From: Liriodendron chinense
Taxonomy: Eukaryota > Streptophyta > Magnoliopsida > Magnoliales > Magnoliaceae
DNA length: 64,000 nucleotides
Direction: 5' to 3'
Assembly (NCBI GenBank): GCA_003013855.2
Contig: ML058449.1
Location: 2,790,001-2,854,000 of the forward strand
The notes under the pieces were generated by a model. The model saw nothing but the letters and a program-made list of their open reading frames with translations, was not told where the DNA came from and did no database searches. This document shows, one piece after another, positions 12,440 to 23,459 of this stretch. Position 1 is the first letter of the stretch. The number at the start of each line of letters is the position of its first letter. Made by a program: the position numbers and the translations under genes.

Positions 12440-13202
12440 CTACACATAAGAATGCACGTAGTCAATCACCCCTCTACTTATATGTTTTCCCGCTTTAAAT
12501 AACAATCTAAATTGTTTACCATATACACAACGTTCACATATATGAAAATCTACACTTTTAAAAACAGGAATAAGACCTTGGTCAGAAAGTACCTTCATTC
12601 CGTGTTCGCTCATGTGGCTTAGACATGCATGCCACAAATGTGCAGACGTGGACTCCGCTACAACTACTGCAGGTCCACCCGATATGGTATTTTTATCAAT
12701 CTATATATATATTTCCTCTCCTCTGTGCCTTCATAATTATGAGTGCCTCTTTTGAAACTTGTAGGATATGATAAAACCTGGTGAACTTATATCCCAGTGC
12801 CTCGAGAGCTTTCAGAGTTATCAGACTCTTCTTTAGTTTAGGGACGTGCCTCACATCTATCAGAATACGTTCTATCCGATTGAACATCCTGATGCGCACT
12901 GAACCAATACCAACCATCTTGCAAGCGTAATCATCACTCAAGAACACCATCTCACCATCAAACTCCTTGTATGTGGTGAATGAACTCCGATTAGGACACA
13001 TGTCATATGATGCCCTTAAATCCAAGATCCATTCATTGCTGAAAAACCTGAATTTGGATGTAGTCAATACATCACAACCATCACTATTCACTTCCTCTGT
13101 GGATTCCACAGTATTGGCCTCCCTTGAAGATGCACCTGATTTCTCCTTATCTTGTGATTTGCTGTCTTTTTTCATGTATTTGGCTTCCCACACTTCCAGC
13201 AC
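12440..13202 (-). pseudogene. Copia protease and pre-integrase fragments
   Basis: The frame at 13202-12696 contains the protease-like stretch FFSNEWILDLRASYDMCPNR (the usual DSGAS is degraded to DLRAS) and IDVRHVPKLKKSLITLKAL. The frame at 12637-12440 carries the pre-integrase zinc finger WHACLSHMSEHGMKVL...CERCVYGK. They lie in different frames. Confidence 0.8.
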
Positions 13203-13209
13203 TTCATCT

Positions 13210-13900
13210 TGCTCTTGCCCTTGGATTTGGACCTAGATCGAGAAATGCCCTTCTCTCGTTCAGAATTCCTCCCTCTTGAAACCAACACTTCTGTAGAGCT
13301 ACCCTTCGCCACCGTTCTACTTTCTCAATTATCTCTGCTGAAGGGTTGAGATAACGGTATCGACATTAATAGTATCCCTACTGTGGCACAAAGTCTCTAC
13401 AAGATTCTCATAAAAATCTGGTAGGGAATTCAAAACAATGAGGGCTTAGTCTTCTTCTTTAAACACTTCCTCCACATCCATCAATTGACAAACAAGTCTT
13501 TGAAGTGATTAATGTGTTCATTAACATCAGCCCCCTCCACCATTCTCAGATTGTAGAATTATCACTTCAGGTACAAACGACTTGAGAGAGACTTTGTCGC
13601 ATAAAGGCTTTCCAATTTCGCCCATGTTCAGGCGGCACTCTTCTCTCTGAGAACATTTTAGAGGACCTCATCCGATAGACACAACTGGATCGAGGTATTA
13701 GCCTTCTGATCCATCTTGTTATAATCTTCTTCTTTCATAGTTTCCAGTCACTTATCCTTCCCAAGGAGTGCATCGTCCAATCCTTGACGAACGAGGAGGC
13801 CCCTCATCTTCGCCTTCCATAGTTTGAAGTTGTTTTTCCCGTTAAAATTTTCAATGTCGAACTTCATGCATGTGGCCATAGATACCTTGTCTCAGAGTCA
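13210..13900 (-). pseudogene. Copia gag remnant
   Basis: Minus-strand translation near 13880-13690 reads MKFDIENFNGKNNFKLWKAK, MRGLLVRQGLDDALLGKDK and then an in-frame stop. This is the gag N-terminus of TNT1-like elements. Several further breaks follow before the protease. Confidence 0.75.
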
Positions 13901-13932
13901 ATATGATTCGCAATGTTAGCTTTGATATCACT

Positions 13933-14199
13933 TGTTGGGACCGCGGAAGCAACTCAGAGGAGAATCAAATAAAGTATATGTAATTGCACAAGCAAATCTA
14001 ACCACAGAAGACAAAGGGATTTTACATGGAAAAACCCTAATGGGAAAAACCATGGTACAAAGAGAATCACTATGAAAATGAAGTTACAAGAGATGGATAA
14101 CACTTACAAATCACCCGAAAAGAAAAACCCTAGCTTTTTCTCCTCCCAAAAACCTCTAACACGTTTAGAACTCAAGTTTTAAGCCCTAATCTCGATTAC

Positions 14200-14241
<42 letters not shown>

Positions 14242-14551
14242 CATGAAATTGAAAATAGAAACAAAACACGCAAAACCGCTAAACCATGCACACCGTCAAC
14301 TGATCCGGTCAACCAGTCGAGATGGGTCGACACACAAGTCAACCGGTAGATGACACATGTTTAACTTGTCGAACATGGCAAAAATTGTCCAGAGAGTTTC
14401 ACCATAATTCTAAATATCTTCGACTTGTCAAACTCTGCCAAAATTGTCCAGAGACTTGTTTGTGTTATTCCAAGCATGCTCGATCGGTCGATCAGGTTGG
14501 TCGACCAGTTGAACACCCTATTTTCTACACAGTTGAAGGCTCCATACAACA
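13933..14551 (-). repeat. 5' LTR of the first Copia element
   Basis: On the minus strand it starts TGTTGTATGGAGCC and ends CGGTCCCAACA, next to the primer-binding-like site. It includes an (AT)n run at about 14203-14240 and repeated GTCGAC/GACCGGT words. Confidence 0.8.
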
Positions 14552-14752
14552 TTTGCGTGCTTTAATGATGTAGGAATCCACTTCTAAAGTGCCAGCTATG
14601 TGTGATTTGAGATATGGGCTTTAATTTTTGAGTCATAATAGAATTGATTGGACCATTATCGCAATGGCATGAGTCTTTGGGCCTTAAGTAGATTTGAATG
14701 GACCTTAAACTCAATGGGCATGAGTTGTTGGGCATAGAGTTGTGGGCTGTGC
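14552..14752. other. Short spacer between Copia and Gypsy elements
   Basis: No gene or repeat recognised. It ends in TGTGC (14748-14752), the left target duplication of the adjacent Gypsy element. Confidence 0.6.
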
Positions 14753-15054
14753 TGATATGATACTCAATTTGTATATAAAAAATGGAGAATTGAATAAGAA
14801 AAAATGAAGGAAACAAAGAAAAAGGCCACTTTGAGAGTGGTGATCAACCTCCTTAGATACAAATATTTTTTCTAATGTTTTTCTACAGCTAAGCATACCT
14901 GCTAAATATAAATCAAAGCAAGAACTTGAATTAAATGCCTAGTCAAAATAACAACTAACAAAAGTAGAGAATTAAATGCCTAGTCAAATAACAACTAACA
15001 AAAATAGAGAAATTCATGGGATCCTTATTGACTGCGTCAATGGGGTGCACACCA
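14753..15054 (-). repeat. 3' LTR of the Gypsy element
   Basis: Direct repeat of 16752-17054. Shared words include AAAAAGGCCACTTTGAG, GAATTAAATGCCTAGTCAA and TTCATGGGATCCTTATTGAC. Confidence 0.88.
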
Positions 15055-15234
15055 TTCCCCCACCCTCGAAAAACAACCTTACCCTGAAGGTCGAAAATCT
15101 GGAAATGAACGATGGTGAGACTCCCGGATCTCTTAAGTGGCGTCTTCAAGTGCAGTATGGATCCATTGCACTAATACCTTTGTGATGACTTTATTACCAC
15201 TCTTAATTAAATGATGGTCTAGGATGGCCTCCGG

Positions 15235-15651
15235 CTATACTTGGAAAATTCCATATTCCTGTAAATGGGGAAGATCCACAACAGTACTTGCATGAGTGCC
15301 CAACTTCTTTTTAAGATAGGACACGTGGAAGATAAGATAAATCTGCAAGCTTGGAGGCAGCTCCAATTGGTACATAACCTTCCCAATGTGTTCTAGAATT
15401 TTAAATGTCCCATAAAACCGTGGAGAGAGTTTGATTGAGTGGCATAATGCGACCGATGTTTGATGATATGGTTGGAGTTGAAGGTACACCCAGTAGCCAA
15501 CGAGGATTTCTCTCTCAGTGCATTGCTTATCAACGTATATCTTCATTCTTTGTTGAGCCCATTGTAAATTTTCTTTGAGTGTATGAAGAATGTGATTAAG
15601 ATCACGTAGCTGAATATCAACATGGTGCACCATCAAATCACATGCATGCAT
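15235..15651 (-). pseudogene. Gypsy integrase C-terminal fragment
   Basis: Reads HTLKENLQWAQQRMKIYVDK, LVGYWVYLQLQPYHQTS, SPRFYGTFKILEHIGKVMYQ and LELPPSLQIYLIFHVSYLKK. This is the conserved post-catalytic region of plant chromovirus-type Gypsy polyproteins (usually VYLKLQPYRQ...LSPRFYGPF...HPVFHVSQLK). The catalytic core is missing or scrambled upstream. Confidence 0.85.
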
Positions 15652-16272
15652 ACATTGTTAAAGGAGGCGCCTTTCCATACACGATTTCATACGGGGTAGA
15701 TTTGCTAGATTCATGAAGGGTGGTATGGTACCACCCATTTTGCCCAAGGTTGCCATCGTACCAATTAATGTGGACGATCGCTTGTGAAGCATCTTAAAAA
15801 AGTTTTAAAACATCGGTTCACCACTTCCGTTTGACTGTTAATTTGTGGGTGAAAAGCAGTAGTCATCTGTTTGACCATTTGTGGGTGAAAAGCAGTACTC
15901 ATCTGTTTGACCATTGATGTGGGCCATCGCTTGTGAAGAATCTTAAATAAGTTTCAAGACATCGGTTCATCACTTCTGTTTAATCGTTAGTTTGTGAGTG
16001 AAAAGTGGTACTATCTTTAGTTGGGTACCTTGCAAGTTCCATATTTCTTTCCAAAATTACCTGTAAAAATTTGGTCTCTATCACTGACAATAGATATAGG
16101 CAAGCTATGAAGTTTAAAGACATGTTCAATGAAAGTTTGGGCTACAGTAGCTGCAGTGTATGGGTATAAGATGGTGATAAAATGGGCATATTTCGATAGT
16201 TGATATGGTGCTTTTGCCTTGTGAGCTCAGTAAACCTTCAATTAAATCCATGGAGATTTCACTTTAAATCCT

Positions 16273-16476
16273 TTATGGTTTTTGAAGTTTGGATAAAGCT
16301 CCATCAGGAACGTCATTTCCAGGTGATCCAAAATGGGTGTAAAGGGCACGCATGAACTGTGCCCATGTCATATCGCCGAGAGTCTTTTTCATCCACTGAT
16401 ACCAGGGTATGGCATCCCCTGTCAGGTGAATGGCAGTGATCCCGACCATCTGATCGTCTGGTATGTGATTGAACAT
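16273..16476 (-). pseudogene. Gypsy gag fragment
   Basis: DQMVGITAIHLTGDAIPWYQ followed by WMKKTLGDMTWAQFMRALYTHFGSP matches the retrotransposon gag domain (A-x-x-L-x-G-x-A-x-x-W-Y...W-x-x-F...R-F). Confidence 0.8.
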
Positions 16477-16751
16477 CTGGAATTGTTGTACATTGAAGAC
16501 CCATCCTGTAGGATCTTCACCATAAAATCTCGAAAAGTCCAGCTTAATTAAGAATTGGCAATTTGGCGACTAAGGAAATCCTCCACTTTCTTCTGGTCGA
16601 CGAGATCCTATAGATCCTTCAGCATGAACCGCTATTGATAGCTGCTGAAAACTCTGTTGGAGATTAGCATGTTGTACACGATGTTGGGCGAGCTCTGAGT
16701 CTAGTTCTGCATTGGTGGGCATGGTGGCATGGAGTAGTCTTTGGTACCATA

Positions 16752-17054
16752 TGATATGATACCCTATTCATATCTAAAAAAATGGAGAAATGCGGAATAG
16801 AAAATGAAAGAAACAAAGAAAAAGGCCACTTTGAGGATGGTCAACCTCCTTTGATTCAAATACTTCCTTTTTTTCAATGTTTTTCTACAGAGAGCATACC
16901 TGCTATATATAAATCAAAGAAGGAATTTGAATTAAATGCCTAGTCAAGATAACAACCAACAAAAGCAGAGAATTAAATGCCTAGTCAATAACAACTAACA
17001 AAAATAAAGAAATTCATGGGATCCTTATTGACTGCATCAATGGGGTGCACACCA
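16752..17054 (-). repeat. 5' LTR of the Gypsy element
   Basis: Near-identical to the left LTR except small indels. The outer edge is followed by the TGTGC duplication. Confidence 0.88.
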
Positions 17055-17300
17055 TGTGCATACTATGAGAGGCACTATACTTTTCAAATCCAAAGGACCC
17101 AAAGAAGAGGAAAACCCTTTTCTCTCTATTTTTGTGAGGGATGATTTTCAAACCCTCTTCTTCCTTTCACTACCAATTGTCATTAGTGCAGTAGCAAAAG
17201 GGAATGGCAACGATAGCCGCTTGATTTGGTGGGTGTAATGGATGTCATGGTTGAGTCCACTCGTCACAACGACAAGAATGAGTTGGTAGTGGTTGCCGCT

Positions 17301-17998
17301 TGTTGTGCATATGTCTTGGATTCTGCATAGTCTGGGAACAGAGCACGGCTCTATTGGTTGGACCAACTGACTGTCAGTTTGACCAACAGAGTGCAGGATT
17401 TCTCAATCTCAGAGTAGAGTCGGGCTTTGTCAATCCGACCGACAGTCAGTGTCGGTTCGACTATCGGTCCGACAGATGGACACTGATTACTTACACTGTT
17501 TTGCGCGAATCAGGGTATTTAAGGCCTAATACGATTAGGGCTTGGTTGATATGGGTGTTTTCTCTCTAAGGGCAAGAGTTTTGTGAGGTGAGAAGGTTTT
17601 CTAAACTTGTAAGGCTTGGTAAGGGATTTTCTCAAGGGGCTAGGGTTTTTCCTAAGTGCGCATCGCAAAGGGAGATCGGGTGATCTTGCAATCGAAGAAG
17701 GTGGGTGCTGTAAACTCTGAGGCTTTTGATTATATCGGAGATCTCTGTCACTTTGTGCCGTGATTTTTTCCTACAAGGGTTTTCCATGTAAAATCGGTGT
17801 GTTCTGTGTTTTCTTTCTTTATTGTTTTGGTTATTCTAGTAATTGTGATTGTTTTATCTTCGTTGAACATACTTCCACAAAGCGCATGGATTGACAATGT
17901 TATTAGATCCGAATTTCTAATACTTAGGGTTGATCCGGGTTTGTTGTGGCTCAAAATTACTGTTAAGTGGTAGTGGTTGAGCCAGGTTTTCTCCAACA
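17301..17998 (+). mobile_element. Probable solo Copia LTR
   Basis: The segment starts TGTTGTGCATATG and ends CTCCAACA, giving TG...CA ends like the neighbouring Copia LTR. It shares the internal word GGGTTTTCCATGTAAAATC with that LTR (opposite orientation). Flanking pentamers are CCGCT and TCGCT, a 4/5 match as for an aged target duplication. No coding sequence is attached. Confidence 0.55.
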
Positions 17999-18654
17999 TC
18001 GCTTTTTAGGGGCTGTTTGGATGACTACAACTTTTTAAGGTTGTAAATAACTTACATCTGAAAGTCAACTTTAGCTGTTACTTGTTTATATGTTATGCAT
18101 TTGGATGTAAGTTATAAAATACTTGTAAGATTTTTTTTTGTGTGTGTGTGTGTGTAACCTCAAAAGTGTTTAAGGTAAGAAAGTGTTTATTGACACCAAA
18201 GAGAGCTAGGCATGGTAAATCACTCCAAAATCTTCCAATGACATTAAAAAAAGGCTTGATATAAGATATGTCATTGTGTTGAGCTCATCTATGGTAATTT
18301 TTAAGTTGATTTTTAGGCTAAACCACAAATTGGGCCCACATTTATAATGCATGTAATGTAGACTGGCTACTTAACATAAGCAACAAGCAAAATAATAATA
18401 ATCATAAGTTCAAACATAAACTTTAATAACCGCATTCCAAAACAAGTCATTAAGTACATCCATACAAACATTTACTAGGGAATCATTTTCTCCAACAATG
18501 CATGTTTAAGGCTAGAGTCAACTTCAAGGAACACCACCGTTAAATGCGGCAATTTCGATAAACAAGTGTCGACAGTTCTATTCTGGATGGTTAATAGAAC
18601 TATACAATGCTACTATTTCAATGAATACTTGCCCATGAATCTAATCTATGGAAT
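17999..18654. other. Intergenic, unrecognised
   Basis: Begins with GGGGCTGTTTGGATG, which resembles a Tourist-type MITE end, but the matching opposite end was not found. AT-rich with a short GT run near 18140. No coding signal. Confidence 0.4.
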
Positions 18655-18800
18655 GGAGCAGTCCTAGCAGTCGAAGTTGAGATCCCATCTATGCAAGTTT
18701 TGCTGGAGAGAAATCAGGAAGGTAAATGGTTGCAAGCTTGATATGATCAGCTGCACCTAGCAGACGAAAAGCGCATGCAGTTACAAGAGGGTGTTCACGA
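18655..18800 (+). pseudogene. Gypsy integrase C-terminal scrap
   Basis: Frame at 18660 reads AVLAVEVEIPSMQVLLERNQ, then EGKWLQA, a stop, then YDQLHLADEKRMQLQ. This fits the conserved P-x-E-V-E-I-P-S...ARYDQLNLIDEKR segment of Tat/Athila-type Gypsy polyproteins. It is isolated and holds an in-frame stop, so it is a decayed fragment. Confidence 0.55.
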
Positions 18801-19734
18801 TCTTTATGTATCTGCTTTTGTTTTGAGGAATGCGAGCAGGATTTCGATTCTTTTGCCAAAGAGGCAGTTACAAGAGGGTCACTCCTTATTGGTTGTTCTT
18901 TCCCTTTAAGCTACCATGCTTCTTTTTAACAAAATTCAGTTACAAAAAAAAAAAAAAAAGTTTAATAGAAGTCCTGCCTTTGTAAATCTCATTTTGTTCT
19001 GATAACTATTATGAAAGGATTTCTCTTGTTTATAACAGCTTTGAGCTTGTTGTACTTGAATGTGAAGTAAAATTATGAGTTATTTTGTTGGTGTGTTTCA
19101 TGTATCTCTTGTTTAAAGTGTTTTCTTCAAATTTCTGTATGGACATTTATTAATGCATGATGTCTTTTAATTGTTACTTCTAACACCCCTGCCATATATA
19201 TCCCTGCTTCCAGTTTGTAGAAGTTTGTCATGTTAGAGACATGCTTTCATCCAAGGAAAATCACTGAAACTGCTTGGACTAGGTTTCACTAGAGAACCAT
19301 CTGTGATCCATCAACAGCTAAATGTATGACTCATTGGTTTCAACCGAAAGTGAATGACTCATAATGGTCTTGACTTCAGGCAAGTCACTCTCCATCCGAA
19401 AGTGTGTTTGTAGCAAGGAAAAGTATCATGGATGGGCCGTTCTTAGCTCATGAGCTGGTGGATGAATATCAGAAGAAAGGGCAGAAATGATGCATTCTGA
19501 AAGTTGTCATGGAAAAAGTGTATGACTGCATGAATTGAAGATTTTTCTGAATTAAGTTATGAACTGACAATGTAAGTCAGCAAATATGGTAAGACCGCCT
19601 TGTGGAATTAAAATTTCAACCAAACAATTCCAAAAAATGTACATGTCTTACAATGTATTTGTACTTGTAAAAAATCAAGAAACTTATGAATATTTTTATT
19701 AATTTATTGCCTGATCTCCTTTACGGATGATAAA
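18801..19734. other. Intergenic region downstream of the ARM gene
   Basis: No gene recognised. Includes a poly(A) tract at about 18944-18959. The minus-strand 3' untranslated region of the ARM-repeat gene probably occupies the right part. Confidence 0.45.
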
Positions 19735-22700
19735 TCAATGCTGTGATGCTTGATCCTGGCCATTAGTAAGCAATTGTAGTGCTGTGTCCACAAGTGAGTA
19801 GACGGTTGTTCTATGCCGACTTAGCCCAACACTCCCAGAAAAAACAACGAAGCATTCGAGTTCTGATGTAGTCCCTGCAACATTGTCGAGTTCCTTCTCC
19901 ATCCCAAGATCCTTGAAAATCTGGATATTTTTTTCTTTGGATTTCATCATACAAATCACCAGCTCGATCACAAACCTCCTAATTCTTGGAACATTGGTTG
20001 ATGGGTACTGGTGTTTCTTGAGTATCAATACCAGTTCTGTTGCTAACTCAGTTTCATTTATGCCACTTTGATAAAATGCGATGTCTAATTCATGAGCATC
20101 CATGAATCTGAATATCTGTGCAGCAAGCCCAACTGCTACCTCCTGTAATTTCTTTTCTTCAGACATTGTTGCCTTCAGGACCTGCAAGTATTAAACCAGT
20201 AATGATTTTTTTTTTCTCTTATGCCTTCATTGCCCAAACATAATTTTAATCTGGTATGTGTTTATACATTGTAACTTAAAATGATTGCATGCCTCTCAAA
20301 AATAGAAAAAAAATTAAAATAATTGTACAAAACTACAAATTTTGACTGCAAATTGTGGGAGTTGACAAAAGAAACTAAGGGCCTGTTTGGATTGTGAGAA
20401 AATAAAAGAAAACAAAAGTGTAACAATTATCCAATGATGGAAAGAGTTTGCCATTTTTTGGACCTTTTGTGTTGTTTGGATTGGATGGGAAATACTAGAG
20501 TACACATAGCAATTATTTCTGTTTTCCATAGTCAAATTCTCACACACAAGGTAAAAAAGCTGACCATTGCGAAGGAATATGAGATATCTACTTGCTACCC
20601 AAACAAGATCGCCAAAAATGGAATCCTTGGAAATCCATGTTTTAGTAGTGCTCATGGAAGCCATGAGAATCTATCATTGGATTAATCATTATACTTTTCT
20701 TTTCCGACTATCCAAACAGGCAGGCCCTAAGAGAAAAATGATTCATGCAGGCTTAGGAACCAATGCTAGAGCATCTCGGTTTGAGTCCAATTGTTGGCAT
20801 CCTCTACAAAGGACATAATAGATCCTATAATGAATTCTGAATCACAAAATGAATTCAATTCAGAATTTCCATTCCGTAATTGAGGGACCCCTCTTTTTTT
20901 AAATATTTTTTTATGCCACAAATGCAAAATTTATGGCTGACCGATATTGCTCATCATCATTTAGCTATTGCATTTATTTTTTCGTTGCTGGTCATATGTA
21001 TAGAACCAACTTCGGAATTGGGCACAGTATGAAAGATCTTAGTCCATTGATGAGAAGTGGTTGGGGAAAGCTTGAACCCAATTCCTACAGTGATGAATAT
21101 AAGCTCAATTGAAATTCCTAGGGAGTTATACATTTGATAACCATTTCAAATATGAATGTGTATGTGAATTAGTGAATACACCCTTCCTCTATATTAGCTA
21201 ATACGATTGTACAGAATGTACAATTGTATATGGGTGTATCAATCAGGCTGCATGTAGATAGTGGATCCCGTATACATGCATTCTTGTTATTCATGTTAGA
21301 AAGTAAACCAAAATTTTCATACTTTCCAACAGCTTGAGCTAAAGGGAACTTACAGTTGGTGCAGCAGTAGCAATTCCCTTCAGCTGAAAGTAGCAATCAT
21401 CTCCGTTATAAGCACACAAATTCCGTAAAATTCTTGCCGAATTCACACGCAGCACTGGATTGTTCAGCGCCCCAACAAGCTTCTCCACTGCCTCTAATCT
21501 GAGAATCCGTTTGCAATTCTTCTCACTCTCCAATGCCAGCATTGCCAGAGCTTCTCCAGCCGCAACTTCCACCGTGTTCTGATTTTCTGGCAATCCCTTT
21601 TTGAAGAAAATGTATAACAGTTCCTTGAGAATTCCACCGGTGCTTCCAATCCTCTCTTTTGCGTCCGCATCCATTGCCAAACTAGTTAGAATCTCAATCC
21701 CCAGTTTCTGTAGCACTGTGTAATTCTCCCCATGCTGTAAAATCTCTCTGATGTTGCTGATTGTGAAAACAATCTCTGAAATTTCATGCCGGAGGATTTC
21801 TCCTGTGGTACCTGATGTGCTTGCAAGTATCTTCACCAATAGTAGGGATCGTTTGACCAGCGTAATCTGGGATTCTGCTATGAAATTGTCTCTCAACAAC
21901 CTTTCATCAGCGTGTGTAAAATCAATAATTTTTGGAAGGAGGCCTCTTGTATTCCCAATTTTGCCACAGTTATCATGATCGTTAGCTATTTTCTTAAGAA
22001 TCAGAAGCCCCAAGAGATTGAAAACTGAGAACTCGTAATTTTCATGGTCCGCAACGATGCTTTTCTGATGGATTTCGTCAGCTGCAAAGCCGGAGCCCCG
22101 GCCTGTGTACAGCAATGATGATATCGCTTCCATTGCACCAGGAAATCCAGCAACCCGAAGAGAATTCTGTTTCTTTCCTGCCAGCTTTGATAGGATTTCA
22201 GCAGCAGATTTCCTGATCTCTTCTTCTGTTGGGTTCTTCCAGTTCAACATTTCAACCAATCTTTCTATCACAGGTACTGAAGTCCCAATCTTCCGAAGTG
22301 TGCTGTTAGAGTACCGCTTACTGGTCGCAAATTTTTGAAGGATCCTAATTCCAGTGAGCTGCTCATCACTGGAATTTGATGCCAGCAGCTCCACCGCAAA
22401 AGAAACCAAGTCCATTTTCAAGCCGTCAAAGACGCTTCCATTAACACATCTCGAGTAGGCATCATAGAAGAACCGCTTGATTGAAACTAAGCCTGAATTA
22501 CCGAATTCACATTCATTGTTCACCTCATGCAGCAATTTACCATAGCTTACCTTCCATTCCCAGTATGCTTTCTCCATCATGAACAAAAGAGCTTCGGCAA
22601 GGGCCAAAGCATAGAAAATATTCAAAGCCGACTTTCGATTCCTCTTGTCAGAATCCCCTTTGCTTACTTCCCCATAGTCCTGCTGGATAAGCCTTATCAG

Positions 22701-23459
22701 TGAGAGTGTCACGCAGGCGGAGGCTGATAACAGCTGAAGCCAGTAGAGAAACTTGCTTATGTTCTTCGTCAGGAAAACCCATCCTGCATATGGAAGTAAA
22801 GGCACTTCCTGTGTCACCCACGTTCGTGTTGCTGGATTCTGGAGATCTTGATTTCTTGATATATTGATGTCGGTGTTGTCTGTCACTTCTCGGCTGTTGT
22901 TCGATTTTGGTCGGGTGATTGAATATGGCGGAAATAAACTTTCCAGAATCCGAATCAGGAAGTTGGAGCTGGATTTCAATGCTCGGAAGCTGAACTTCCC
23001 TGCATCTGTGAGTGACCATGTGGCCTGATGTTGCCATTCAAGTTCATGACTTCGGCTGAAAATTCGTGTTCCCTCAATTAGGAGAATAATGGTGATGAAC
23101 CAGAAATCCTTTTTATCCAAGGTAATGGCAAAACCTCCCAGAAGAACGACTGTGGCCCAGATGAATCCTAGTGTTCCAAGGCCACTCGCTGATTTTTCAA
23201 GAACTGCTAGCCGAAGAGCGAAAAGGGTGAGCTTCTTTTCTGGTGCCTGATCGGCCTGTCTTACAGAAGAACCACCAGAGTTTGCGTTGCTGTCCGTCTT
23301 TTCCATTGTGTCACGGATTTCTCTCTGGGGTTCGCTGAACTTTGTGGGCAGATGCCAATGTTCGGTGATCTGCAGACAAACGCTCGTTTCACCTTCTTTC
23401 AATTTGGGACTCCCATATTCCATGGTACAGAAAGCTTTTGCCCTCTGATCTCTATGCAA
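19735..23459 (-). CDS. Plant-specific membrane-anchored armadillo-repeat protein
   Basis: Two exons on the minus strand: 23459-21354 and 20181-19735. The GT-AG intron joins ATAAPT to VLKATMSEEKK in phase 0, giving about 850 residues. A second possible start, Met13 (23423), opens MEYGSPKL. The N-terminal quarter holds hydrophobic segments at about 93-113 and 117-134 (IWATVVLLGGFAITL, FWFITIILLI), then 238-258 and 277-296. After about residue 350 come helical repeats typical of ARM folds, such as GIRILQKFA, AAEILSKLAG, LGIEILTSLAMD, AAGEALAMLALE and SARILRNLCAYNG. From memory it resembles Arabidopsis ARM-superfamily proteins like At5g18980/At3g06210, to be verified. Molecular function is unknown. 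The frame is intact with ordinary splice sites, so it is likely a functioning host gene. Confidence 0.88.
20379..20727. mobile_element. Tourist-type (PIF/Harbinger) MITE
   Basis: 349-bp insertion in the ARM gene intron. Ends are GGGCCTGTTTGG and the reverse complement of CCAAACAGGCAGGCCC. It is flanked by TAA at 20376-20378 and 20728-20730, the three-base duplication usual for this superfamily. The right end holds an extra GCCT. Confidence 0.85.

Larger units (their letters stand above)
9717..14551 (-). mobile_element. Degenerate Ty1/Copia retrotransposon (minus strand)
   Basis: The right LTR (5' in element sense) spans 13933-14551 and ends TG...CA when read on the minus strand. It is followed by a primer-binding-like site (TGATATCAAAGC, two changes from the usual initiator-Met site). 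The left LTR (9717-9948) matches only the first part and is truncated. A purine-rich tract (GGTGGAGA) sits at its inner edge. Between them, in order on the minus strand, lie gag, protease, integrase, reverse transcriptase and RNase H remnants, all with stops or frameshifts. Domain order (integrase before RT) places it in Copia. It cannot be autonomous. Confidence 0.88.
14753..17054 (-). mobile_element. Internally deleted Ty3/Gypsy retrotransposon with intact ends and 5-bp target duplication
   Basis: Direct repeats of 302-303 bp (14753-15054 and 16752-17054) are its LTRs, each TG...CA on the minus strand. The target duplication TGTGC is at 14748-14752 and 17055-17059. On the minus strand a purine tract (GGGTGGGGGAA) precedes the 3' LTR and a TGGTACCAAAGAC-type primer site follows the 5' LTR. 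Only about 1.7 kb of interior remains: a gag fragment and an integrase C-terminus. Protease, RT and RNase H are missing, so it is non-autonomous. Confidence 0.9.

Noticed and set aside
18004..18030. Second Tourist MITE start (GGGGCTGTTTGGATG)
   Set aside because: No complementary end or TAA/TTA duplication was found to the right.
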